Positions 44,761-53,322 of a stretch of 64,000 nt of DNA are shown piece by piece. Source of the DNA: Paracoccus tegillarcae. GTDB lineage: Bacteria > Pseudomonadota > Alphaproteobacteria > Rhodobacterales > Rhodobacteraceae. Every line of letters begins with the position of its first letter. Within the stretch, counting starts at the first letter, position 1. The translations under genes were made by a program, and so were the position numbers. The stretch covers positions 62,001 through 126,000 of the forward strand of contig NZ_CP025408.1 in assembly GCF_002847305.1 (NCBI RefSeq), read 5' to 3'. The notes below the pieces were generated by a model. That model searched no databases. It was not told the origin of the DNA and worked only from the letters and a program-made list of their open reading frames with translations.

Positions 44761-46542
44761 ATGAAAATGACAACCGAGGAAGCCTTCGTCAAAGTGCTTC
44801 AGATGCACGGAATCGAACATGCCTTCGGCATCATCGGGTCCGCCATGATGCCTGTCAGTGACCTGTTCCCCAAGGCCGGGATTACCTTCTGGGACTGTGC
44901 CCATGAAACCAATGCCGGGCTGATGGCCGATGGCTTTACCCGTTCATCGGGCAAGATGTCGATGGCGATTGCCCAGAACGGGCCGGGCGTCACCGGCTTC
45001 GTCACGCCGATCAAGACCGCCTACTGGAACCACACGCCACTGCTGTTGGTCACTCCGCAGGCCGCCAACAAGACCATCGGTCAGGGTGGTTTCCAGGAGA
45101 TGGAGCAGATGCGCCTGTTCGCCGACAGCGTCTGCTATCAGGAAGAGGTCCGTGACCCCTCGCGCATCCCCGAGGTGCTGAACCGCGTGATCATGCAGGC
45201 ATGGCGCAACAGCGCACCTGCGCAGATGAACATTCCGCGCGACTACTGGACGCAGGTGATCGACGTCGATCTGCCGCAGGTCGTGGCATTCGAGCGCCCC
45301 GCAGGCGGCGAAGAGGCCGTGGCCGAGGCTGCAAAGCTGCTGTCCAGCGCCAAATTCCCGGTGATTCTGTCAGGCGCGGGCGTTGTCTTGTCGGGTGCGA
45401 TCCCTGATCTGATCAAGCTGGCCGAACGTCTGGATGCCCCTGTTGCATCGAACTATCAGCACAATGACAGCTTCCCCGGGTCGCATCCGCTGGCCGTCGG
45501 CCCGCTGGGCTATAACGGCAGCAAGGCCGCCATGGAACTGATCGAAAAGGCCGATGTGGTGCTGGCACTTGGCACACGTCTGAACCCGTTCTCGACCCTG
45601 CCGGGCTATGGCATCGACTATTGGCCCAAGGATGCCAAGATCATCCAGGTTGATATCAATGCCGACCGGATCGGGCTGACAAAGAAAGTCACCGTCGGGA
45701 TCCAGGGCGATGCGGGCAAAGTGGCCCGTGGAATTCTGGCCGCGCTGTCCGGCACGGCAGGCGATGACGGCCGCAAGGAACGCACCGACCTGATCGGCCA
45801 GACCAAATCGCGCTGGAAGCAGGAACTGTCCAGCCTGGATCACGAGGACGACGATCCCGGCACCGAGTGGAACTCTGACGCTCGCGAACGCGATGCCGAT
45901 CTGATGTCGCCCCGTCAGGCATGGCGTGCGATCATGCAGGCGGTACCGGACGACGCCATCGTCAGCAGCGACATCGGCAACAACTGCGCCATCGGCAACG
46001 CCTACCCGACGTTCGAGGCAGGCCGCAAATATCTGGCACCGGGTCTGTTCGGTCCCTGCGGATACGGATTCCCGGCGATCCTTGGCGCAAAGATCGCCAA
46101 CCCGGATACCCCGGTGATCGGGTTCGCTGGCGATGGTGCGTTCGGCATTTCGATGAACGAAATGACCGCCTGCGGTCGCGACGACTGGCCGGCGATCACC
46201 ATGGTTATTTTCCGCAACTATCAATGGGGTGCGGAAAAGCGCAACACGACGCTGTGGTATGACAACAACTTCGTCGGGACCGAACTGGACCGTGACACCA
46301 GCTATGCGAAGATCGCGCAAGCTTGTGGGGTCGAGGGCGTGCAGGTGACATCCGCCGAAGACTTGACCGACGCTTTGCACAAGGCGGTCGATCGGCAGTT
46401 GAAAGAGGGCAAGACCACCTTTGTCGAAGTCGTGCTGAACCAGGAACTGGGTGAGCCGTTCCGCCGTGACGCGATGAAAAAGCCCGTCGCCGTGGCCGGT
46501 GTCGACGCCGGCGACATGCGCCCGCAAGCAGGCGCGGCCTGA
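44761..46542 (+). CDS. xsc: Sulfoacetaldehyde acetyltransferase
   Basis: A 593-residue thiamine-diphosphate enzyme that desulfonates sulfoacetaldehyde with phosphate to acetyl phosphate and sulfite. It starts MTTEEAFVKVLQMHGIEHAFGIIGSAMMPVSDLFP (catalytic Glu region follows in the ETNAGLMADGFTR helix). The C-terminal ThDP motif GFAGDGAFGISMNEMTACGRDDWPAITMVIFRNYQWGAEKRN has GDG...N. VQTPQAANKTIGQGGFQEMEQMRLF-like text near residues 95-120 is characteristic of Xsc. ATG 44761 has AAGGAG before it; the longer frame overlaps tauY and is rejected. Confidence 0.97.
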   Translation: MKMTTEEAFVKVLQMHGIEHAFGIIGSAMMPVSDLFPKAGITFWDCAHETNAGLMADGFTRSSGKMSMAIAQNGPGVTGFVTPIKTAYWNHTPLLLVTPQAANKTIGQGGFQEMEQMRLFADSVCYQEEVRDPSRIPEVLNRVIMQAWRNSAPAQMNIPRDYWTQVIDVDLPQVVAFERPAGGEEAVAEAAKLLSSAKFPVILSGAGVVLSGAIPDLIKLAERLDAPVASNYQHNDSFPGSHPLAVGPLGYNGSKAAMELIEKADVVLALGTRLNPFSTLPGYGIDYWPKDAKIIQVDINADRIGLTKKVTVGIQGDAGKVARGILAALSGTAGDDGRKERTDLIGQTKSRWKQELSSLDHEDDDPGTEWNSDARERDADLMSPRQAWRAIMQAVPDDAIVSSDIGNNCAIGNAYPTFEAGRKYLAPGLFGPCGYGFPAILGAKIANPDTPVIGFAGDGAFGISMNEMTACGRDDWPAITMVIFRNYQWGAEKRNTTLWYDNNFVGTELDRDTSYAKIAQACGVEGVQVTSAEDLTDALHKAVDRQLKEGKTTFVEVVLNQELGEPFRRDAMKKPVAVAGVDAGDMRPQAGAA

Positions 46543-46597
46543 TCTGGCCCGGCCCGGCGGCTTTGGTCGCCGGGCCACAAACCCGCAGGAGTTCGCT

Positions 46598-47623
46598 ATG
46601 ACCACCATTGCCACCCGCTTCGGCGGGGTCGATTGGCTACGCCCGATGTTTCCGGGCTTCGCCGTTTCGGTCCTTGTTGCCGCTACCGCGCAGTTCCTAT
46701 CCGAACATTACGGCGCACCCGCCATGCTGCTGGCGTTGCTTCTTGGTCTGGCGCTGAACTTTCTGGCCGACAAAGGCACCCGCACAGCGCCGGGCATCGA
46801 ATTTACCGCCCGCACCGTCCTGCGCTTGGGTGTCGCACTGCTGGGTGCGAGGATCAGCGTCGACATGCTGGCAGGCCTTGGCGGTCCGGCGATCGCGCTG
46901 GTAATCGCCGGTGTCGTGCTGACCATCGGATTTGCCCTGGTGGCCAGCCGCTTTGTCGGGCGCAAATGGCGTTTTGCGCTGCTGACCGGTGGTTCGGTGG
47001 CAATCTGCGGTGCCTCTGCCGCCATGGCCATCGCCGCCGTCTTGCCCCGCCACGAAAAGTCCGAGCGCGACCTCGTCTTTACCGTGCTTTGCGTCACTGT
47101 GCTGTCGACAGTTGCCATGGTTATCTACCCGATGCTGGCACAGGTCTTTCACTTCGACGCCCGAGATTCAGGCGTGTTCCTGGGCGGCACAATCCATGAT
47201 GTCGCGCAGGTTGTCGGTGCGGGCTTTTCTATCAGTCCCGAAACCGGCGACACCGCAACACTGGTCAAGCTGATCCGGGTGTCGATGCTGGCGCCGGTCG
47301 TCCTGTGCTTCTCGCTCGTGATCCGACAGATGGGCCTCGCGGATGAAATCGTCGGCGGCAAGAGGCCGCCCCTGATGCCGGGCTTTGTCATAGGTTTTCT
47401 GGTTCTGGCGGCGGCAAATTCGGTCGGGCTGATCCCGCAGATCGTCGCCGAATGGGCCGGTGGCCTGTCCCGTTGGGCGCTGCTGATCGCAATTGCGGCG
47501 GTGGGCATCAAGACCTCGCTTGGCCGCATGGTCGAGGTGGGCGCGGGTGCCATCGTGCTGATAGTCGCCGAAACGGTGTTTCTTGGCGTCTTCATCGTCG
47601 CCGGCTTGCATTTTATGGGCTGA
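46598..47623 (+). CDS. tauZ: YeiH-family putative sulfate/sulfite exporter (TauZ)
   Basis: A 341-residue membrane protein with about ten helices of the YeiH (UPF0324) family: GFAVSVLVAATAQFLSEHYGAPAMLLALLLGLALNFL, GVALLGARISVDMLAGLGG, TGGSVAICGASAAMAIAAVLP and GTIHDVAQVVGAGFSISPETGDTATLVKLIRV are diagnostic. In taurine and sulfonate clusters this family exports the sulfite or sulfate released by Xsc, preventing toxicity. The start MTTIATRFGG follows GCAGGAG. It lies between xsc and pta. Confidence 0.88.
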   Translation: MTTIATRFGGVDWLRPMFPGFAVSVLVAATAQFLSEHYGAPAMLLALLLGLALNFLADKGTRTAPGIEFTARTVLRLGVALLGARISVDMLAGLGGPAIALVIAGVVLTIGFALVASRFVGRKWRFALLTGGSVAICGASAAMAIAAVLPRHEKSERDLVFTVLCVTVLSTVAMVIYPMLAQVFHFDARDSGVFLGGTIHDVAQVVGAGFSISPETGDTATLVKLIRVSMLAPVVLCFSLVIRQMGLADEIVGGKRPPLMPGFVIGFLVLAAANSVGLIPQIVAEWAGGLSRWALLIAIAAVGIKTSLGRMVEVGAGAIVLIVAETVFLGVFIVAGLHFMG

Positions 47624-47737
47624 GGGCATGATCCGGACCGGTGGACCACGACATTGTAAGTCGCGACCGAAAGTTACGGCGACTTGCCCTGACCATGCAT
47701 CCCCACAGTTTCAGGGGCACTTTGAAAGGTTCCTGCC

Positions 47738-48694
47738 ATGAAGCCGCTCGACAGAATTTTTGAAACAGCTCGTGCCAATCCGCGCCACATCATCCTGCCC
47801 GAAGGTGATGATCCGCGCGTCGCGGAAGCCGCCCGGCGTTTGGCTGCAGAAGGTCTGGCCCAGATCACGATGATGAATGGCCCTGATATTCCAGGCGTCA
47901 CCGCGATAAATTCCGCGGAAGCACCCGACCTTGTCGAGCTGTCCACACACTGGCACAAGATGCGGGCGGCACGGGGCATGACCGCCGAACGCGCCTTGGA
48001 GGAAATGCGCGATCCTATCCGTCAGGCGGCGATGCGGGTCAGGCTGGGTCAGGCCGATGGCACTGTCGGGGGGGCCGTGGCCACGACGGCAGACACTGTC
48101 CGCGCGGCACTACAGATTATCGGAAAGGCACCAGATGCGGGCATCGTTTCCAGCTTTTTTCTGATGCTGTCCTGCGGCCCCGACGCGCCGATCAAGGGCG
48201 GAATGATCTTCGCCGATTGCGGGCTGGTGATCGAACCAAACGCCGCAGAACTCGCTGCAATTGCCCGATCAGCAGCCGCGTCTTGCCAGCAATTGTTGGC
48301 AGAAACGCCGCGTGTCGCACTGCTGTCCTTCTCGACCGCGGGTTCGGCCGATCACGCGAGCCTTGGTCGCCTGCGCGAGGCGCTGGCCCTTATCCAGGAC
48401 GCCGACCCCGAACTGGAAGTCGACGGAGAGCTGCAGTTTGATGCGGCTTTGGACGACGCGATACGCGCGAAAAAAGCACCCGGCAGCAGCCTTTCAGGCC
48501 GCGCGAACGTCTTCGTTTTCCCAGATCTGGCATCGGGCAATATCGGCTACAAGATCGCCCAACGCCTTGGCGGCCTTACCGCCGTGGGACCAATCCTGCA
48601 GGGCCTGGCAAAACCCGCGAACGATCTCTCACGAGGCTGCACGACCGACGACATCATCGCAGCAACCGCAGTCACCGCCGTTCAAGCCAGCTAG
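47738..48694 (+). CDS. pta: Phosphate acetyltransferase
   Basis: A 318-residue short-form Pta converting the acetyl phosphate made by Xsc into acetyl-CoA for central metabolism. It begins MKPLDRIFETARANPRHIILPEGDDPRVAEAARRLA. The active-site regions TVGGAVATTADTVRAALQIIG, SSFFLMLS, LLSFSTAGSA, ELQFDAALDDAIRAKKAPGS and VFVFPDLASGNIGYKIAQRLGG are all in order. There is no N-terminal regulatory DRTGG domain, as in other pathway-specific Pta proteins. It ends the tau cluster. Confidence 0.95.
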   Translation: MKPLDRIFETARANPRHIILPEGDDPRVAEAARRLAAEGLAQITMMNGPDIPGVTAINSAEAPDLVELSTHWHKMRAARGMTAERALEEMRDPIRQAAMRVRLGQADGTVGGAVATTADTVRAALQIIGKAPDAGIVSSFFLMLSCGPDAPIKGGMIFADCGLVIEPNAAELAAIARSAAASCQQLLAETPRVALLSFSTAGSADHASLGRLREALALIQDADPELEVDGELQFDAALDDAIRAKKAPGSSLSGRANVFVFPDLASGNIGYKIAQRLGGLTAVGPILQGLAKPANDLSRGCTTDDIIAATAVTAVQAS

Positions 48695-48855
48695 GTCTGC
48701 CGCCCTTGCCGCCCGAGACACGCGCGGAACTGCTGGGCCTGCTGCGCCCGCCGGATCCGATTTCGTTGCGTTGGGGGCTGTAGAGCAACGCGCGTTGCGT
48801 GAGGCCACCCGCGCAGTCCGGCCGCGCTAGGGGCTGCAATTGCCGGGTTTCTGAC

Positions 48856-48906
48856 TGCACAGAGCGTGCACAGAGCCGACACCGTATGTGCACAGGCTGT
48901 ACACAG
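48856..48906 (+). repeat. Four helically phased TGCACAG repeats
   Basis: TGCACAG occurs at 48856, 48867 and 48889, with a one-mismatch copy TACACAG at 48900. The start-to-start distances are 11, 22 and 11 bp, exact multiples of about one DNA turn, placing all sites on one face of the helix. They lie 100-190 bp before the AT-rich RelA/SpoT gene and after pta. This looks like a cooperative operator. Confidence 0.55.
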
Positions 48907-49043
48907 GTTGCGAACGTTGCGTGGGACGGGATGGAAAACTTAAGTCTGCCTTGCGCTTGCTTACCGCAAATCGAACGACAAATCATTGCACTGAGTATGA
49001 ATCTGTGAACACATTTTTAGATCAATGTTTAGAGCGCACCCAC

Positions 49044-50153
49044 ATGCAAAACACAGACTTTGAAAAAGCTCGCAGTGCTTTCCTCGACTTCTACAACGAC
49101 AACTCTCTCACATTAGAAAACGCCAAGCAATCGCTAATAGCACTGCTCTCATCACTTCTTAGCGGGACCGAGACGGTCGGCATATCGAAAATTGAAGGGC
49201 GGGTGAAAAACAGAGACGAATGCTTAGCGAAATTTAACCGAAAGTACCGAACAAGCATCGAATCCGAATGTAATAGCTATACAATAAAGGACTACATATC
49301 AGACCTCATCGGAGTGCGCATTGTCTGCCTTTACTCAGGGGAGATTGAAGAAATAGTTTCCCTACTCAAAGAAGAATTTGACGTAAAAGACGTAACGGAC
49401 AAGAGCGCTGAATTGGAAGGGACCGATGCAACCTTCGGCTATAAAGGGGTGCACGTTGACTTAAGGTTAAATAAAAAACGCTCAACGCTTCCAGAGTATG
49501 TCAAGTTTTCCGAGTTTTCATTTGAAGTGCAACTTAGAACTGTTGTGCAAGACGCCTGGAGCGTTGTTGATCACAAAATCAAATACAAAAAATCGATCCC
49601 ACAGAACTTGAAGCGACGGATCAACACCTTGGCGGCATTGTTCGAACTCGCTGATCGTGAATTCATGGCAATTAGGGATGAAACGCAGCGGCAAGAAAAT
49701 GATCCTAACGAATCCTATGACGAAATTAACAAAGAAACTGATCCAGGGCCAGTTCAACAAGACAAAAAACTAATACCCAAGTATAAAACAGCAACTCTTG
49801 ACGCATTTTCCTTTCAGCGAGTAGCTAACCATTTTTTCAATGATTTTAAATTCGAGGATTACAAAATTGACGGGTTTGTGGATGAGATTCAGAAAGAGCG
49901 ACCAGACACCACAAGAGGAAAGTTCAACTTTTATCTGAAAAATGCGATAGCCATCGCTAAAGTTTATGCAGAGCATCAGGAAGAAAATGGAAAAGAAAAA
50001 TTGAATCCTTTTTCTATGATTAGGCACTGTTTATACTACAGCGAGCCAAACGATTTCTCCAATATACTCACGATTTCACGGAAATCGGAATTCGAGCAAT
50101 GGCTGAAGAAAAACCCACAGAACAAGCCTAGAAACTCAAGCACAGTATTGTGA
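49044..50153 (+). CDS. RelA/SpoT-domain alarmone synthetase-like protein, AT-rich
   Basis: About 369 residues. The pyrophosphokinase domain spans roughly residues 45-185 with the catalytic motifs in place: GRVKNRDECLAKF (53-64, ATP-binding Arg/Lys), DLIGVRIV with the Mg-binding Asp near 87, GYKGVHVDL (G-loop, Tyr and His), FEVQLRTVVQDAW and VDHKIKYK. There is no HD hydrolase, TGS or ACT domain. A helical C-terminal region of about 180 residues (ATLDAFSFQRVANHFFNDF; MIRHCLYYSEPNDFSNIL) has no recognised relative. GC is near 40% by counting sample rows, against over 60% around it, indicating recent transfer. GTG 49005 is an alternative start. It could make (p)ppGpp, or be a toxSAS or anti-phage effector; no antitoxin gene is adjacent. 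Confidence 0.85.
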   Translation: MQNTDFEKARSAFLDFYNDNSLTLENAKQSLIALLSSLLSGTETVGISKIEGRVKNRDECLAKFNRKYRTSIESECNSYTIKDYISDLIGVRIVCLYSGEIEEIVSLLKEEFDVKDVTDKSAELEGTDATFGYKGVHVDLRLNKKRSTLPEYVKFSEFSFEVQLRTVVQDAWSVVDHKIKYKKSIPQNLKRRINTLAALFELADREFMAIRDETQRQENDPNESYDEINKETDPGPVQQDKKLIPKYKTATLDAFSFQRVANHFFNDFKFEDYKIDGFVDEIQKERPDTTRGKFNFYLKNAIAIAKVYAEHQEENGKEKLNPFSMIRHCLYYSEPNDFSNILTISRKSEFEQWLKKNPQNKPRNSSTVL

Positions 50154-50163
50154 GAATGAGAAG

Positions 50164-50183
50164 CCGGCCCCTCCTGAGGCCGG
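50164..50183. terminator. Convergent hairpin between RelA-like gene and lpd
   Basis: CCGGCC (50164-50169) and GGCCGG (50178-50183) form a 6-bp GC stem with an eight-base loop in the 60-bp gap between two convergent genes. It may end transcription from either side. Confidence 0.5.
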
Positions 50184-50213
50184 TCCCAATTTCAAGTCAA
50201 TCGCGCCACCAAC

Positions 50214-51605
50214 TCAAAAATGAATCGCGCGCCCGTAAGCGTCCAGCACCGACTCGTGCATCATTTCTGACAGTGTCGGGTGCGGGAACACCGTTTCCAT
50301 CAGGTCTTGCTCGGTCGTCTCCAGCTGGCGGCCGACGATGTAGCCCTGGATCAGCTCGGTCACTTCGGCGCCGACCATGTGGGCCCCCAGGAGTTCGCCG
50401 GTTTTGGCGTCGAAGATGGTCTTGATCATGCCTTCGGGCTCGCCCAGCGCAATCGCCTTGCCGTTGCCGATGAAGGGGAAGCGGCCGACCTTGATGTCGA
50501 AGCCGGCCTCTTTCGCCTTGGCCTCGGTAAAGCCGACCGATGCGACTTGCGGGTGGCAATAGGTGCAGCCGGCGATGCTTTCGGGTTTGACCGCATGGGG
50601 ATGCCCGCCATTGATCAGTTCGGCCACCATGACGCCTTCGTGGCTGGCCTTGTGTGCCAGCCAGGGCGCGCCGGCCACGTCGCCGATGGCATAGATGCCG
50701 TCGACGCCGGTGCGGCAATATTCGTCGGTGGTGATATGGGTGCGGTCGGTCTTGATGCCCAGATCCTCGAGCCCCAGACCTTCGACATTGCCGACGATGC
50801 CGACGGCGGAAATCACCGTGTCGAATTCCATCTTTTCGGATTTGCCGCCGGCCTCGATGGTGGCGATGACCTTGTCGGCCTTGCGGTCCAGCGACTTGAC
50901 GGTCGCCTTTTCCATGATCTTCATACCCTGCTTGACGAAGGCTTTCTTGGCGAAGGCGCTGATTTCGGCGTCCTCGACCGGCAACACACGGTCCATCACC
51001 TCGACGACCGTGGTATCGGCGCCAAGCGTGTTGAAGAAGCTGGCGAATTCGATGCCGATGGCGCCCGATCCGATGACCAGCAGCTTTTTCGGCATATGCG
51101 GCGGTTTCAGCGCGTGCTTGTAGTTCCAGACGCGCTTGCCATCGGGCTCCAGCCCCGGCAATTCGCGGGCGCGTGCGCCGGTCGCGATGATGATGTTCTT
51201 GGCGGTGATTTCCTCACTGCCCTTGTCGGTTTTTACCGTGATCTTGCCTTTGCCGGCCAGTTTGGCCTCGCCCATGATCGTGGTGACCTTGTTCTTCTTG
51301 AACAGGTGACCGATGCCGCCCGACAATTGCTTGGCCACGCCGCGCGAGCGGTCGACGACCTTGTCGATGTCATAGCCGATCTTGTCGGCGGTCAGGCCGA
51401 AATCCTTGGCGCGTTCCATCAGGTGGAACACTTCGGCGCTGCGCAGCAGGGCCTTGGTCGGGATACAGCCCCAGTTCAGGCAGATACCGCCCAGATGTTC
51501 ACGCTCGACACAGGCCACCTTCAGCCCCAGCTGAGACGCCCGGATCGCGGCAACATAGCCGCCCGGTCCTGCGCCGATCACGACCAAATCGAAATTCTGG
51601 GCCAT
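50214..51605 (-). CDS. lpd: Dihydrolipoyl dehydrogenase
   Basis: A 463-residue E3 flavoprotein that reoxidises dihydrolipoamide in 2-oxoacid dehydrogenase and glycine-cleavage complexes. FAD motif DLVVIGAGPGGYVAAIRASQLG, the redox disulfide GGICLNWGCIPTKALL (CxxxxC), the NAD motif LLVIGSGAIGIEFASFF, GIYAIGDVAGAPWLAHKASHEG, and the C-terminal His-Glu pair region FPHPTLSEMMHESVLDAYGRAIHF are all intact. No dehydrogenase E1/E2 genes are adjacent, so it is a stand-alone or shared E3. An inverted repeat lies 22 bp upstream of the start. Confidence 0.97.
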   Translation of the reverse strand: MAQNFDLVVIGAGPGGYVAAIRASQLGLKVACVEREHLGGICLNWGCIPTKALLRSAEVFHLMERAKDFGLTADKIGYDIDKVVDRSRGVAKQLSGGIGHLFKKNKVTTIMGEAKLAGKGKITVKTDKGSEEITAKNIIIATGARARELPGLEPDGKRVWNYKHALKPPHMPKKLLVIGSGAIGIEFASFFNTLGADTTVVEVMDRVLPVEDAEISAFAKKAFVKQGMKIMEKATVKSLDRKADKVIATIEAGGKSEKMEFDTVISAVGIVGNVEGLGLEDLGIKTDRTHITTDEYCRTGVDGIYAIGDVAGAPWLAHKASHEGVMVAELINGGHPHAVKPESIAGCTYCHPQVASVGFTEAKAKEAGFDIKVGRFPFIGNGKAIALGEPEGMIKTIFDAKTGELLGAHMVGAEVTELIQGYIVGRQLETTEQDLMETVFPHPTLSEMMHESVLDAYGRAIHF

Positions 51606-51626
51606 CTTTCTTCCCCCGTATGACAG

Positions 51627-51648
51627 ACGCTAACAATTGGTTTAGCGT
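51627..51648 (-). promoter_or_regulatory. Inverted repeat upstream of lpd
   Basis: ACGCTAA (51627-51633) and TTAGCGT (51642-51648) form a perfect 7-bp inverted repeat with an eight-base spacer, 22 bp before the lpd start and 9 bp after the DUF924 stop. It could be an operator or a 5'-UTR hairpin. Confidence 0.4.
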
Positions 51649-51656
51649 TAAACAAA

Positions 51657-52232
51657 TTACTTTAGGTCAGCAAGCGACAGCTTGCCACTGACCAGCGCGC
51701 CATAGCCGCCGGCCTCCATCACCTTGGTTTCCGCTGCGGTCGGTTCACGCCCCAATGCCTCGTTTCGCCAAGGAAAACGGCCAAAATGGGCGATCGTGTC
51801 TCGGTGCCATTTGGCATGCAGCAGGTTTTCGCCGGGCATGCGTTCGGTGAACAACTCGACGGCGCGGTCCTGATCGGCCAGTTCCTCGGAATGCTCATAT
51901 GGCAGGTAAAAGAACTGCCGCTGAGGTTCTGGCGTGTCCATGTCGAAGCCCTGCTCGATGGCCTGATCGGCGATCCGGCGCGCCAGAGGATCGGTGGCAA
52001 AGCTGCGCGGGTCGCCGCGAAAGATATTGCGCGGGAATTGATCCGTCAGGATCAGCGCGGCCAGCGCACCCTCGGCATTGACCGACCATTCCGCAGCCAG
52101 AACATCGGCGCGTTCCCATGCCGACATGAAGCGGTTGCGGATCGTCTGATCGACCGCATCGGATTGCTCGTACCAGCCCTTTGGGCCGATCTCGTCCAGC
52201 CAAAAGGCGTTGACCTCTTCTGAAGTGACCAT
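51657..52232 (-). CDS. DUF924 family protein
   Basis: A 191-residue helical protein of the DUF924 family, which has a TPR-like fold and no known activity. Signatures: VNAFWLDEIGPKGWYEQSDAVDQTIRNRF, LAALILTDQFPRNIFRGDPRSFATDPLARRIADQAI, and QRQFFYLPYEHSEELADQDRAVELF, then WHRDTIAHFGRFPWRNEALGR. ATG 52232 is the family start; the longer frame is artefactual. Divergent from the FMN reductase with a 157-bp gap that should hold both promoters. Confidence 0.9.
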   Translation of the reverse strand: MVTSEEVNAFWLDEIGPKGWYEQSDAVDQTIRNRFMSAWERADVLAAEWSVNAEGALAALILTDQFPRNIFRGDPRSFATDPLARRIADQAIEQGFDMDTPEPQRQFFYLPYEHSEELADQDRAVELFTERMPGENLLHAKWHRDTIAHFGRFPWRNEALGREPTAAETKVMEAGGYGALVSGKLSLADLK

Positions 52233-52389
52233 ATTTCGCTGCTCCACCAGACATCGTTCTCGTGATGATTGCAGATGCCCCGCGGGCAGACAAGCGGCGC
52301 TTGCATCCCTGACGCCACCGAATTGGTTGACCTTGATCGCCAAGACCCTCTTGATGCGCAAAAGACCTTTCCCGATGGAGAACACAGTC

Positions 52390-52932
52390 ATGAGCAAAAC
52401 CATTCTTGGCCTCTCAGGCAGCCTGCGGCGCGGATCGTTCAATGCGGCGCTGCTGCGCGCAGCCGCCGACCTCGCGTCAGAGGGCACGACAGTCCAGATC
52501 GGCGCAATTGACGAGGTGCCGCTTTACAATGCGGATGAAGAGGAGGCCAACGGCCTGCCGGCTGCCGTTGAGACACTGCAGGCGCAATTGCAGGCGGCCG
52601 ATGGATTGCTGCTGGTCACGCCGGAATACAACAACGGCATTCCCGGCGTGTTCAAGAACGCCATCGACTGGATGTCGCGCGGGCCGGGGCTGAAAATGTT
52701 CGTGGGCAAGCCAGTGGCCGTGATCGGCGCGTCGCCGAGCGGGTTTGGCACGCTGCTGGCGCAGACCCAGTGGCTGCCGGTTCTGCGCACGCTGAAAACG
52801 CGGCCCTGGTTCGAGGGGCGGATGACGGTGTCGCGCGCGGGCGGTTTGATCGATGAGAACCACAAGCTGACGGATGATGATACCCGCGAGCAGTTGTCCA
52901 AGTTCATGGCGGGGTTTTCCAAGGTCCTGTGA
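52390..52932 (+). CDS. NADPH-dependent FMN reductase-like flavoprotein
   Basis: A 180-residue flavodoxin-fold reductase (SsuE/ChrR/YieF type). FMN-phosphate loop LGLSGSLRRGSFNAALLRAA at the N-terminus, then LLLVTPEYNNGIPGVFKNAIDWMSR, the signature contacting the isoalloxazine ring, and VIGASPSGFGTLLAQ. It would reduce FMN, quinones or chromate with NAD(P)H. ATG 52390 is chosen at the family start. It ends before a strong convergent terminator. Confidence 0.92.
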   Translation: MSKTILGLSGSLRRGSFNAALLRAAADLASEGTTVQIGAIDEVPLYNADEEEANGLPAAVETLQAQLQAADGLLLVTPEYNNGIPGVFKNAIDWMSRGPGLKMFVGKPVAVIGASPSGFGTLLAQTQWLPVLRTLKTRPWFEGRMTVSRAGGLIDENHKLTDDDTREQLSKFMAGFSKVL

Positions 52933-52956
52933 CGCGGTTGCGGCGGTCCCGTGGAT

Positions 52957-52987
52957 GGTTCGGGCCGGCGCAGGCTCGGCCCGAACC
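52957..52987. terminator. Bidirectional hairpin terminator
   Basis: A perfect 10-bp stem, GGTTCGGGCC at 52957-52966 with its complement at 52978-52987 and an 11-base loop, lies between the convergent FMN reductase and GNAT genes. Confidence 0.65.
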
Positions 52988-52992
52988 GCCCG

Positions 52993-53322
52993 TCACTCGG
53001 TCCCCAGACGCGGCTTTTCACCGGGTTTCGAGGTAAACAGTTCCTGCCATTCGGGATGCCGGGCATATTGCGCCCCGACGAAGGGGCAGATCGGGATGAT
53101 CCGAAACCCGCTGGCCCGCGCGTCCTCGAGCATGAACGCCAACAGCGCCTTGGCCACGCCCTTGCCGCCCATGTCATCGGGCACGCCGGTATGATCGGCG
53201 CTGATGATATCCGGCCCGCGATGGGTAAAGGTGATCTCGCCCTCGGCGTCGATACCCTCGATGCGCGCCACGTAGCGCCCGCGGCGGTCGCCGTCCTCTT
53301 TGGTGATGGTGATATCGCTCAT
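52993..53322 (-). CDS. GNAT-type N-acetyltransferase-like protein (YjdJ/COG2388 type)
   Basis: A short 109-residue protein with the compact GNAT core: strand RYVARIEGIDAEGEITFTHRG, DHTGVPDDMGGKGVAKALLAFMLEDARASG with the acetyl-CoA pyrophosphate loop (GGKGVAKAL), then FRIIPICPFVGAQYARHPEW. These small proteins resemble human GTLF3B/NATD1 and their substrates are unknown. The start overlaps the upstream fusion gene by four bases, so the two are coupled. Confidence 0.88.
   Translation of the reverse strand: MSDITITKEDGDRRGRYVARIEGIDAEGEITFTHRGPDIISADHTGVPDDMGGKGVAKALLAFMLEDARASGFRIIPICPFVGAQYARHPEWQELFTSKPGEKPRLGTE

Noticed and set aside
48695..48855. Coding tail after pta
   Set aside because: Short frames such as one ending REATRAVRPR have no start, ribosome-binding site or recognised family.
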